Below are positions 35,091 to 42,773 of a DNA stretch of 42,773 bases, in pieces (positions within the stretch are counted from its first letter, which is position 1; every line of letters starts with the position of its first letter). The notes under the pieces are model-generated. The model saw nothing but the letters and a program-made list of their open reading frames with translations. It was not told the DNA's origin and did not search any database. The stretch comes from Sulfuritalea sp. (GTDB taxonomy: Bacteria > Pseudomonadota > Gammaproteobacteria > Burkholderiales > Rhodocyclaceae), in contig JADJQA010000050.1 of assembly GCA_016712985.1 (NCBI GenBank), positions 1 to 42,773 of the forward strand, in the 5' to 3' direction. The position numbers were made by a program, and so were the translations under genes.

Positions 35091-35210
35091 ATGTTACCTA
35101 ATACTCTTGGGCAACTCCCCAAGCTGGCTCACCTGCGATACAAATCCCTAGCTGATCTGACCCCTCGTCCGAGCATTTTGTATCAAGGGCCGTCGCGACA
35201 TCAGCGTTAG
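35091..35210 (+). CDS. Small divergent ORF of unknown status
   Basis: ATG 35091 opens a 39-codon frame (MLPNTLGQLPKLAHLRYKSL, ADLTPRPSILYQG) on the other side of the palindrome. It has no clear ribosome-binding site apart from the palindrome itself and resembles no family I know. It could be the 5' end of a lost island gene or chance. Confidence 0.25.
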   Translation: MLPNTLGQLPKLAHLRYKSLADLTPRPSILYQGPSRHQR

Positions 35211-35258
35211 ATCGCCACACACTCACCGCAATAACCCTAAGAACATACATGAAGTATA

Positions 35259-35281
35259 TTTAATAAAATACTGTTATTAAA
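35259..35281. repeat. AT-rich inverted repeat beside the guaA attachment site
   Basis: TTTAATAA and TTATTAAA flank seven bases, 11 bases from the guaA stop, in a markedly AT-rich patch. It could be a recombinase arm site, or a hairpin ending guaA transcription. Confidence 0.35.
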
Positions 35282-35291
35282 GTGTTTCTAT

Positions 35292-35306
35292 CTACTCCCA
35301 CTCAAT
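35292..35306. other. Putative attachment site at the 3' end of guaA
   Basis: CTACTCCCACTCAAT encodes, on the minus strand, the last four residues (Ile-Glu-Trp-Glu) and stop of GMP synthase. It repeats at 28466-28480 with one synonymous change. This is the gene-proximal end of the island. Confidence 0.7.
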
Positions 35307-36857
35307 GGTCGCCGGCGGCTTGCCCGAGATGTCGTAGACCACGCGGTTGATGCCGCGCACCTCGTTGATGATACGGTTGGAGACCCGGCCCAGGAGTTCA
35401 TGGGGCAGTTCGGCCCACTTGGCGGTCATGAAATCCGAGGTCTGCACCGCACGCAAGGCCACCACGTACTCATAGGTGCGCCCATCGCCCATCACGCCGA
35501 CGCTCCTCACCGGCAGGAACACGGCGAACGCCTGGCTGGTCTTGTCGTACCAGTCGGCGGCGCGGAGTTCGTCGATGAAGATCGCGTCGGCGCGGCGCAG
35601 CAGGTCGGCAAATTCCTGTTTCACTTCGCCGAGAATGCGCACCCCAAGGCCGGGACCGGGGAATGGATGGCGATAGACCATCTCGTGCGGCAGGCCCAGC
35701 GCGACGCCGAACTCGCGGACTTCGTCCTTGAACAGTTCACGCAGGGGTTCCAGCAGTTTTAGATTCAGCGTTTCCGGCAGGCCGCCAACGTTGTGGTGGC
35801 TCTTGATGGCGTGGGCCTTCTTGGTTTTCGCGCCGGCCGATTCGATTACGTCCGGATAGATCGTGCCCTGCGCGAGCCACTTCGCCTTGGGCAGCTTTTG
35901 CGCTTCGACCTGAAACACCTCGACAAATTCGCGACCGATGATCTTGCGCTTCCGTTCCGGATCGGACACGCCTTTGAGGTGTCCCAGGAACTGGCTCGCC
36001 GCATCGACATGAATCACCTTGACGCCGAGATTGCGGGCGAAGGTATCCATCACCTGCACCCCTTCGTTGAGCCGTAGCAGGCCGTTGTCGATGAAGACGC
36101 AGGTCAGCTGCGCGCCGATCGCCCGGTGCAGCAGCGCCGCCACCACCGACGAGTCGACGCCGCCGGACAGGCCGAGGATCACTTCCTCGGCGCCGACCTG
36201 GGTGCGCACCTTTTCGATCGCCTCGCCGACATAGTTGGGCATGTTCCAGTCACGCCCACAGCCACAGATGTCATGCACGAAGCGCGCATAGATTTCCCGA
36301 CCCTTGAGGGTATGGGTGACTTCCGGGTGGAACTGCACGGCATAGAAGCCGCGCGCCTCGTCCGCCATGGCGGCGATCGGCGTCGAGGCGTTGCTGCCAA
36401 TGATCCTGAAGCCGGGTGGAAGCTCGGTCACCTTGTCGCCGTGGCTCATCCAGACTTCGAGCAGGCCATGGCCTTCGGCATTGCTGCGATCCTGGATGCC
36501 GGCGAAAAGCTTCGAGTGCCCTTGCGCGCGCATTTCCGCATAGCCGAACTCGCGCGTGTGGCTACTTTCGACCTTGCCGCCGAGTTGCGCCGCCATGGTC
36601 TGCATGCCATAGCAGACGCCCAACACGGGTACGCCGAGCTCGAAGACAACCTGCGGCGCTTTCCACTCGTCACCTTCATATACCGAGTTCGGCCCTCCCG
36701 AGAGAATGATTCCCCGCGGCTTGAATTCACGGATGAACTCGTCGGAGACATCGAAGGGATGCAACTCGCAATACACCTGCTGCTCGCGCACGCGGCGGGC
36801 AATCAGTTGAGTGACCTGGGAACCGAAATCGAGGATGAGGATGCGTTGATGGGCCAT
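35292..36857 (-). CDS. guaA: GMP synthase (glutamine-hydrolysing)
   Basis: The 521-residue protein is full length and intact. The N-terminal class I glutamine amidotransferase has ILILDFGSQVTQLIARRVRE and the nucleophile Cys in VLGVCYGMQTMAAQLGG, with the His/Glu pair in AVQFHPEVTHT. The ATP-pyrophosphatase domain has the P-loop LGLSGGVDSSVVAALLH. The C-terminal dimerisation domain includes HPFPGPGLGVRILGEV and ends PPATIEWE. It converts XMP to GMP in the cytoplasm. It follows guaB on the same strand by 121 bases, the usual gua operon order. Its 3' end doubles as the island attachment site. Confidence 0.98.
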   Translation of the reverse strand: MAHQRILILDFGSQVTQLIARRVREQQVYCELHPFDVSDEFIREFKPRGIILSGGPNSVYEGDEWKAPQVVFELGVPVLGVCYGMQTMAAQLGGKVESSHTREFGYAEMRAQGHSKLFAGIQDRSNAEGHGLLEVWMSHGDKVTELPPGFRIIGSNASTPIAAMADEARGFYAVQFHPEVTHTLKGREIYARFVHDICGCGRDWNMPNYVGEAIEKVRTQVGAEEVILGLSGGVDSSVVAALLHRAIGAQLTCVFIDNGLLRLNEGVQVMDTFARNLGVKVIHVDAASQFLGHLKGVSDPERKRKIIGREFVEVFQVEAQKLPKAKWLAQGTIYPDVIESAGAKTKKAHAIKSHHNVGGLPETLNLKLLEPLRELFKDEVREFGVALGLPHEMVYRHPFPGPGLGVRILGEVKQEFADLLRRADAIFIDELRAADWYDKTSQAFAVFLPVRSVGVMGDGRTYEYVVALRAVQTSDFMTAKWAELPHELLGRVSNRIINEVRGINRVVYDISGKPPATIEWE

Positions 36858-36978
36858 ATGCGTTCGTCGCGTGGTGGTTACCCAGGAGGCACGCAGATAG
36901 TGCTAAGGCCGCCCGCCTGCAAATTTGGAACAGGGAAAACCCAGGTTTCCCCCGTTACCCCCTTCCTACTGGATCCAG

Positions 36979-38439
<1,461 letters not shown>

Positions 38440-38529
38440 GGTTGTTTTCCTTGTCTGGTGCCGAAACGCGATTTCAAGTGAGGGCTAACGCCGGCACCGC
38501 CGACGTTAAGCGCAGCGGCCGGAATCAGC

Positions 38530-38535
38530 ATTATA
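38530..38535 (-). promoter_or_regulatory. Possible -10 box of the guaB promoter
   Basis: On the minus strand a perfect TATAAT lies about 90 bases upstream of the guaB start in an otherwise GC-rich gap. No strong -35 hexamer is seen, so the assignment rests on the -10 and position. Confidence 0.4.
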
Positions 38536-38571
38536 TGCGAGACGATATGGCGATCCCCGGGATGACGTCGG

Positions 38572-38886
38572 CTACTCGCTCTCGCCGCCGCCCTTTTTCA
38601 TCGCTTTCCCCTCGGCGGCGCGCTGCTTGCGCACTTCCTTGGGATCGGCGATCAGCGGGCGGTAGATCTCCACCCGGTCGCGGTCACGCAAAGTCGTTTC
38701 GGCCTTGGCCAGCTTGGCGTAGATGCCGAGCTTGTTCTTTGCCAGATCGATCTCCGGGTGTTTGCCCAGCAGGCCCGCGGCCTCGATCGCCTGGCGCACC
38801 GTGCTACCTGTCGGCAAGCTGAGGCTGACCACTTCCTGGCGCTCCGGCAGGGCATAGACAATTTCGACCTGGATGGTTTCAGCCAT
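38572..38886 (-). CDS. rnfH: RnfH/RatB-family ubiquitin-like-fold protein
   Basis: ATG 38886 gives MAETIQVEIVYALPERQEVV, followed by LPTGSTVRQAIEAAGLL, DLAKNKLGIYAKLAKAET and TLRDRDRVEIYRPLIADPKE, the core of the RnfH family (beta-grasp fold). 104 residues with a Lys-rich tail. The start lies inside the end of ratA (8-base overlap), as commonly seen for the ratA-ratB pair. The molecular role is unclear; in some studies it is the antitoxin partner (PasI) of RatA/PasT. Confidence 0.93.
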   Translation of the reverse strand: MAETIQVEIVYALPERQEVVSLSLPTGSTVRQAIEAAGLLGKHPEIDLAKNKLGIYAKLAKAETTLRDRDRVEIYRPLIADPKEVRKQRAAEGKAMKKGGGESE

Positions 38887-39310
38887 AGACGTTCTGCGCT
38901 CTCTTGACGAAGGATTCGACGAAGGTCTCGGCGATGTGGTTGAACACCGGGCCAAGCACCTTTTCCAGCAACTGGCTGGAGAACTCATAGTGAAGGCGAA
39001 ATTCTACCTTGCAGGCCGTATCGCCCAAGGGCGTAAAGCGCCAGCGTCCGTCCATGTGAGTAAAGGGGCCGTTCGTCAGGCGGATCTCCATCAAGAGCGG
39101 CTCCTGCTTGATGTTCTCGGTCGAAAACTGCGACTTGAGGCCGTGGTAATTGATGCGTAGCGTGGCCGACGTATGCGCCGCCGTGCGCTCGTGCAATTCG
39201 ACGCCGCCGCACCACGGCAGGAATTGCGGGTAGTCCTCGACGCGATCCACCAGGAAGAACATCTGCTGCGGCGTGCGTTCGATCAGGACGGATTTCTCGA
39301 CCAGAGCCAT
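38879..39310 (-). CDS. ratA: RatA/PasT-family START-domain protein (COQ10-like)
   Basis: The 143-residue protein begins MALVEKSVLIERTPQQMFFL, then VEDYPQFLPWCGGVELHERT, TLRINYHGLKSQFSTENIKQ and VFNHIAETFVESFVKRAQNV. These are hallmarks of the RatA family, a START-like lipid-binding fold. Members are described as a ribosome-association toxin and also as bacterial COQ10-like ubiquinone-binding proteins. Divergent smpB and downstream rnfH form the conserved proteobacterial arrangement. Intact. Confidence 0.93.
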   Translation of the reverse strand: MALVEKSVLIERTPQQMFFLVDRVEDYPQFLPWCGGVELHERTAAHTSATLRINYHGLKSQFSTENIKQEPLLMEIRLTNGPFTHMDGRWRFTPLGDTACKVEFRLHYEFSSQLLEKVLGPVFNHIAETFVESFVKRAQNVYG

Positions 39311-39373
39311 TCAGTGCGTGCCGGAGTCGTGTGGACGGGTAAAGTAGAATGCCGCATTTTATAGCGTCACGCC

Positions 39374-39823
39374 ATGAGCATCGTCGACAACAAGAAGGCA
39401 TTCCACGATTACTTCATCGAAGAGCGCTACGAGGCCGGCCTGGTGCTCGAAGGCTGGGAAGTGAAGGCGATTCGGGCCGGGCGGGCCCAGATCAAGGAGG
39501 CCTACGTGGTGCTGAAGCGCGGCGAAGTCGTCCTCATCGGCGCGCATATTTCGCCGCTGCTTTCGGCCTCGACCCATGTTCACCCCGATCCGGTGCGCAC
39601 GCGCAAACTGCTGCTGCATGCCACGGAAATCAGCAAGCTGATCGGCAAGGTGGAACGCGCCGGCTACACCCTGGTGCCGCTCGACCTGCATTACAGCAAG
39701 GGCCGCGTCAAGCTCTCGGTCGGCCTGGCCAAAGGCAAGAAACAGCACGACAAACGCGAGGCCGAGAAAGAGCGCGACTGGGACCGCGAAAAGAGCCAGC
39801 TCATGAAAGCCAAGCTGCGATGA
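39374..39823 (+). CDS. smpB: SsrA-binding protein SmpB
   Basis: The 149-residue protein is intact: MSIVDNKKAFHDYFIEERYE, AGLVLEGWEVKAIRAGRAQI, KEAYVVLKRGEVVLIGAHIS, RKLLLHATEISKLIGKVERA and a basic tail (KKQHDKREAEKERDWDREKS). It binds tmRNA and delivers it to stalled ribosomes in trans-translation. It is divergent from ratA, the classic arrangement. The tmRNA gene was not found in this window. Confidence 0.97.
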   Translation: MSIVDNKKAFHDYFIEERYEAGLVLEGWEVKAIRAGRAQIKEAYVVLKRGEVVLIGAHISPLLSASTHVHPDPVRTRKLLLHATEISKLIGKVERAGYTLVPLDLHYSKGRVKLSVGLAKGKKQHDKREAEKERDWDREKSQLMKAKLR

Positions 39824-39932
39824 GCGGCTCTTTGGTGGAGGCTAACGGGGCGACGGGGCCAAGCTCAAGGATGAGCGGCGAAGCCGCGAAGCGGCGGCCG
39901 GAACCAGAAGGTCCGCGTCACGAGCGACAAGC

Positions 39933-41147
39933 GTGGCTGATCCCGTCGCGCCCGTGCGCGAACCGATGAGTGCCACCACCCTGCTCTGGCTGGTCACCGG
40001 CTGCATGATGCTGCAACCGCTGTCGACCGACCTTTATCTCGCCTCGCTGCCCGGCATGGCGCTGGATTTCGGCGTCAGCCCGGCGGCGGTGCAGCAGACG
40101 CTGTCCTTGTTCGTCTTCGGTTTCGGCACCGCGCAGTTGATCAGCGGCCCGCTGTCCGACCGCTATGGCCGCAGGCCGGTGCTGATCGGCGGCCTCGCCC
40201 TGTACCTGGTCTCCGGACTGGCCTGCGCCTTGACGCCGAGCCTGGACTGGCTGATCGCGGCGCGCTTCGTCCAGGCCGTCGGCGCCTGTACCGCGGTGGT
40301 CGTGGCCCGTGCCATCGTGCGCGACGCCTACTCGCCGGCCGATGGCGCCCGCGTGCTGGCCAGGGCGCTGTCGCTGCTGGCGCTGGCGCCGATCCTCGGA
40401 CCGATCCTCGGCGGCTACCTGCAGGTGGCCTTCGGCTGGCGTGCCGCCTTCGTCACCCTCGCGCTGTCAGGCCTGGCGATGTGGGTCGCCGCCATGCGCC
40501 ACCTGACCGAATCCAACCTGCAGCGCAATCCGGCCGCGATGCAGCCCGCCGGCCTGGCCCGCGCCTACCTCCATGTGGTGCGCACGCCGGCCTTCTGGGC
40601 CTACGCCCTGCCCGGCTCGATCTCCTATGCCTCGATCTTCGTCTTCATCTCGGGCACCCCTTTCGTCCTGATCAAGGTGCTCGGCGTGCCGACGCAGTAC
40701 TACGGCTACCTGTTCGCCTTCGGCGTCTTCGGCTACCTGGGCGGCACGCTGATCTGCCGCCGCCTGCTCGGCCGCATCGGCATCGCCCGCGTGCTGGCGC
40801 TGGGCACCACCGTGGGCATGCTGGGCGGCCTGGGTTTCCTGCTGCTGGTGCTGGCCGGCATCAGCCACTGGACGCTGGTGGTGATGGCCCAGTTCGTGGT
40901 CATGACGGCGCACGGCATCAACTTTCCCTGCGCCCAGTCCGGTTCGCTCGCCCCCTTCCCGGAAAAAGCCGGCGCCGCCGCCGGCCTGTTCGGCTGCGCC
41001 ACGATGTACGCCGCGCTGGCCACCGGCACCTGGGTCGGCGCCAGCCACGACGGCACCCTGCTGCCGCTGGCCTCGATCAGCGCCACGGTCGGCATCATCC
41101 TGTTCGCCGGCACCCGCCTCCTGGCGCGCTACGGCAAGGTAGATTAG
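39933..41147 (+). CDS. Bcr/CflA-family multidrug efflux MFS transporter
   Basis: The 404-residue membrane protein has about 12 helices. Motifs of the DHA1 Bcr/CflA group are present: QPLSTDLYLASLPGMALDF in helix 1, GPLSDRYGRRPVLIGGLALY (motif A) between helices 2 and 3, and LALAPILGPILGGYLQVAFG (motif C) in helix 5. The start is GTG 39933 or ATG 39966 (MSATTLLWLV); the second lies closer to the first helix. The family exports drugs such as bicyclomycin, or cysteine, by proton antiport. It stands alone after smpB. The actual substrate is unknown. Confidence 0.93.
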   Translation: MADPVAPVREPMSATTLLWLVTGCMMLQPLSTDLYLASLPGMALDFGVSPAAVQQTLSLFVFGFGTAQLISGPLSDRYGRRPVLIGGLALYLVSGLACALTPSLDWLIAARFVQAVGACTAVVVARAIVRDAYSPADGARVLARALSLLALAPILGPILGGYLQVAFGWRAAFVTLALSGLAMWVAAMRHLTESNLQRNPAAMQPAGLARAYLHVVRTPAFWAYALPGSISYASIFVFISGTPFVLIKVLGVPTQYYGYLFAFGVFGYLGGTLICRRLLGRIGIARVLALGTTVGMLGGLGFLLLVLAGISHWTLVVMAQFVVMTAHGINFPCAQSGSLAPFPEKAGAAAGLFGCATMYAALATGTWVGASHDGTLLPLASISATVGIILFAGTRLLARYGKVD

Positions 41148-41190
41148 CGGGAAGCGCCGTTTCGCCGGCGCCGACTGTTGGTGCTCCGTC

Positions 41191-41211
41191 ATCCCGGGCT
41201 TGACCCGGGAT
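41191..41211 (+). terminator. Hairpin after the transporter gene (REP-like, possible terminator)
   Basis: ATCCCGGG and CCCGGGAT flank a 5-base loop. Eight bases later comes a short T-run (ATGATTTTTG). The sequence CCGTCATCCCGGGCTTGACC is also the core of a widespread extragenic palindrome. Confidence 0.5.
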
Positions 41212-41250
41212 CCAGAATGATTTTTGTGAATTGAGGGAAGGGAATCAACG

Positions 41251-41559
41251 ATGAAATGGAATTTCGTACTGGCACTCATGCTGGGTGCACTCAGCCTGCC
41301 TGCGCCGGCGGCAGACGCAGAGCCCCAACCCGCCATCGAGGCCACCACCGCGGCCGGCGAAAAGGTGCTGCTGCTCCCGAATGGCCGCTGGCAGTTCGTC
41401 GATGCCCAGAAACAGGCCGAGGCGAAGAAAGTCGCCGATCAGTTTCCGGAAAACAAGGGCTGCCCGCCCGGCTGGCAAGGCGGCCTGGTGCCGGGCTTCA
41501 GCCGTTGCATTCCGCCCGGCGACAAGGATTACAACCGCGGCTCGCTGGGCCGGCGCTGA
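41251..41559 (+). CDS. Small exported hypothetical protein
   Basis: The 102-residue product has a signal peptide (MKWNFVLALMLGALSLPAPA, cut near AADAEP). The mature part has a short beta motif (TAAGEKVLLLPNGRWQFVDA) reminiscent of small periplasmic proteins with a W-x-F/Y-V-D/E strand, then GCPPGWQGGLVPGFSRCIPP with two Cys that could form a disulfide. AGGGAAGGGA upstream may serve as ribosome-binding site. I do not recognise a named family. It is probably periplasmic. Confidence 0.7.
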   Translation: MKWNFVLALMLGALSLPAPAADAEPQPAIEATTAAGEKVLLLPNGRWQFVDAQKQAEAKKVADQFPENKGCPPGWQGGLVPGFSRCIPPGDKDYNRGSLGRR

Positions 41560-41613
41560 CGCAAGCCTTTAGCCGTCGGCACGCCGGCCATTTCCGCGCC
41601 TGGCGATGCGTTG

Positions 41614-41650
41614 AATTCAATTCGGGCCGGACCCTTTTTGCTCTTTCGAT
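41614..41650. repeat. AATTCAATTCG-GACCCT-CTCTTT repeat, partial copy
   Basis: AATTCAATTCG, then GGACCCT and GCTCTTTCGATC, resemble the right arm of the element at 42159-42225 (AATTCAATTCGACCCTGACT followed by CTTTTGATC). The two copies bracket the MAPEG gene. Confidence 0.4.
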
Positions 41651-41671
41651 CCAGAATCAACGGCTGGCGCC

Positions 41672-42070
41672 TCAGCCGATGAAATACAACGCGATGGAAG
41701 CTCCCAGCCCGACAATCCATAGAGCAGAACGCAGGTTTGCGAGATCGGCGACATAGGCTGCGATGTAGCCGATTCTCGAAGCCAGGAACAGCAACGCCAA
41801 GCCGTCGATGCGCCCCTGCGGCGCCCCAAGTCGCTCGGCGATAAGCACGCCAGCAATGAAGATGGGCAACGCCTCAAAGCTGTTGAGCTGAGCGGCATTG
41901 GCGCGGGCCTGCCATCCCTGGAGGTTTGCCAGCCATTGGCGCGGATCGTTATTGTCGAACCCGCCGAGGCGCCGTGGCTTGCCAAAGCCCTTCGACTTGG
42001 CCAGACCGGCGCTGACGATTGGCAGCAGGCAGGCAATCAATATGCAGACTTCGGCGATGGTCATATTCAT
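41672..42070 (-). CDS. MAPEG-family membrane protein
   Basis: ATG 42070 (MNMTIAEV), or the second Met at 42064 with GGAG at better spacing, starts a protein of about 132 residues with four membrane segments (VCILIACLLPIVSAGLAKSK, NSFEALPIFIAGVLIAERLG, LALLFLASRIGYIAAYVADL, ALWIVGLGASIALYFIG). Between the first two is DPRQWLANLQGWQARANAAQ with the conserved Arg/Asn-rich loop of MAPEG proteins (RANAAQLNSFEALP). The eukaryotic members are glutathione-dependent enzymes; the role of the bacterial ones is mostly unknown. Intact. Confidence 0.88.
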   Translation of the reverse strand: MNMTIAEVCILIACLLPIVSAGLAKSKGFGKPRRLGGFDNNDPRQWLANLQGWQARANAAQLNSFEALPIFIAGVLIAERLGAPQGRIDGLALLFLASRIGYIAAYVADLANLRSALWIVGLGASIALYFIG

Positions 42071-42158
42071 GCTCCGCAGTGTAAGAGGGGTGTTGTTTGG
42101 CAATGCTAACGAGGGTGTCGAAAAGTCTTCTCATGACGGCATTCTGCTGGAAACCGTT

Positions 42159-42225
42159 AAAGGGTCAGCGTCGCCATTTTTTCGAAACTCGCTACTCGAC
42201 AAATTCAATTCGACCCTGACTCTTT
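42159..42225. repeat. 67-bp REP-like element
   Basis: The arms AAAGGGTCAGCGTCG (42159-42173) and CGACCCTGACTCTTT (42211-42225) are inverted copies with two mismatches. The adjoining AAATTCAATTCGACCCTGAC is a sequence type I associate with REP/RAYT-related repeats. No transposase is nearby. Confidence 0.5.
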
Positions 42226-42278
42226 TGATCGCACCGCCGCGCGGTCCAGCCTCCATGTACCAGGGCTGTTGGATAGCT

Positions 42279-42722
42279 TCATGAGGAGTAGTACCCACTC
42301 CAGTATCTTCGGAGTTCGTCTTCCGTTGCACCTATGTCGTACGCGGGGCTCACGATGATCTGCGCCGCCGCGACATCAACGACGAAGAACCCTCGAATTC
42401 TCGGAACCAATTTGCTCCAAGTCTGGAAGCGGGGAAGAAGCTGACTGAACTCTTCCGTGTCACTTGTGACATAGCGAGCCGTACCGGCCAGCCGGACGGC
42501 CTTCCGAGAAAGCACGTCGAAGTAGTTGATCTCGACTGCCGGGTTAGCTCTGAGATTGCGTGCAGTCCCGGGGGAGCGAAGATCACCGATGGCAATGGTC
42601 TTCTCGTCCAGAACGACAGAGGTGCCCTTGGGAGATATGGCTGGCTTCCCCTCGGGCGTGACCGTGGCGACGAACCCCACGGTGTTGCGCTCGATCAATT
42701 GCCGCATGTCTGGCGTGATCAT
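42279..42722 (-). CDS. Pyridoxamine 5'-phosphate oxidase-like FMN-binding protein
   Basis: The 147-residue protein starts MITPDMRQLIERNTVGFVAT, then VTPEGKPAISPKGTSVVLDE, AIGDLRSPGTARNLRANPAV, EINYFDVLSRKAVRLAGTAR and FVVDVAAAQIIVSPAYDIGA. This is the split-barrel FMN-binding fold of the PNPOx-like family: ATV-PEG-P--SPKG strand pair, then ANPAVEI and a -R--GTAR strand. Substrate and reaction are unknown; members may reduce small molecules using FMN. Intact. It faces the MAPEG gene in the same direction, about 200 bases away. Confidence 0.88.
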   Translation of the reverse strand: MITPDMRQLIERNTVGFVATVTPEGKPAISPKGTSVVLDEKTIAIGDLRSPGTARNLRANPAVEINYFDVLSRKAVRLAGTARYVTSDTEEFSQLLPRFQTWSKLVPRIRGFFVVDVAAAQIIVSPAYDIGATEDELRRYWSGYYSS

Positions 42723-42773
42723 GCGGACTCTCGGTCAAAGGATAGGAATTTCAATACCATTTTGCGGGAGTAT

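Noticed and set aside
36900..36978. Terminator or attenuator between guaB and guaA
   Set aside because: GGGAAACC/GGTTTTCCC can pair, but the loop is too small and no T-run follows; both genes probably share a transcript.
39824..39932. Possible tmRNA gene next to smpB
   Set aside because: The gap is too short and shows neither a tRNA-Ala-like acceptor end nor a tag reading frame.

Overview
The window reads as a chromosomal segment of a high-GC betaproteobacterium, most likely of the Rhodocyclales type. The evidence is an ExbB-ExbD-TonB set beside a Porin_5-type porin, several PEP-CTERM proteins with an EpsL-type outer-membrane protein and a CAAX-like protease, and the housekeeping block guaB-guaA / rnfH-ratA / smpB. 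No rRNA, tRNA, CRISPR array or complete insertion sequence was recognised. The genus is an inference.

Layout. 1-3.6 kb: TonB energy-transduction operon (ExbB tail, ExbD, TonB), a porin and a coiled-coil exported protein. 3.7-5.0 kb: a PEP-CTERM protein overlapping a CPBP/CAAX protease. 5.4-5.7 kb: a DUF433 antitoxin joined to a remnant of another antitoxin. 5.9-14.4 kb: extracellular phosphorus scavenging, with a PEP-CTERM protein, an RTX-tailed 5'-nucleotidase, an RTX-tailed ExeM/NucH-type nuclease, and a PhoX-type phosphatase carrying a PEP-CTERM tag. 14.7-17.4 kb: exopolysaccharide genes (undecaprenyl-phosphate sugar phosphotransferase and, divergently, EpsL). 17.5-22.1 kb: a four-gene operon of a periplasmic binding-like protein, TelA, a lipoprotein fusing a binding domain to a VWA domain, and an XpaC-like membrane protein. 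22.3-24.0 kb: a small unknown gene, a PEP-CTERM protein, a MITE-like insertion and a fasciclin remnant. 24.1-28.4 kb: a photolyase/cryptochrome cluster that decays into fragments. 28.47-35.31 kb: a genomic island at the 3' end of guaA, bounded by a 15-bp repeat of the guaA terminus. It carries an AbiEi/AbiEii pair and an overlapping operon of AbiEi-like antitoxin, core-deleted AbiEii-like toxin and a primase-helicase-nuclease protein of the TOTE type, but no integrase. 35.3-42.7 kb: guaA, guaB, rnfH, ratA, smpB, a Bcr/CflA transporter, a small exported protein, a MAPEG protein and a flavin/PLP-oxidase-fold protein.

How the genes work together. The nuclease, nucleotidase and PhoX together could turn extracellular DNA into inorganic phosphate; two leave by a type I route and one is sorted by the PEP-CTERM/exosortase route. 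The EPS genes and PEP-CTERM proteins belong to one surface programme. The island is a compact defence cargo. The TelA/XpaC operon looks like an envelope stress or substrate-sensing module of unknown role.

Quality caveat. Many genes between 1 and 27 kb need one or more single-base frame changes to give the expected protein, whereas 5.9-12.1 kb and 34-42.7 kb are almost free of them. Sequencing error is the simplest explanation. Joined coordinates are given for these genes and each break is stated.
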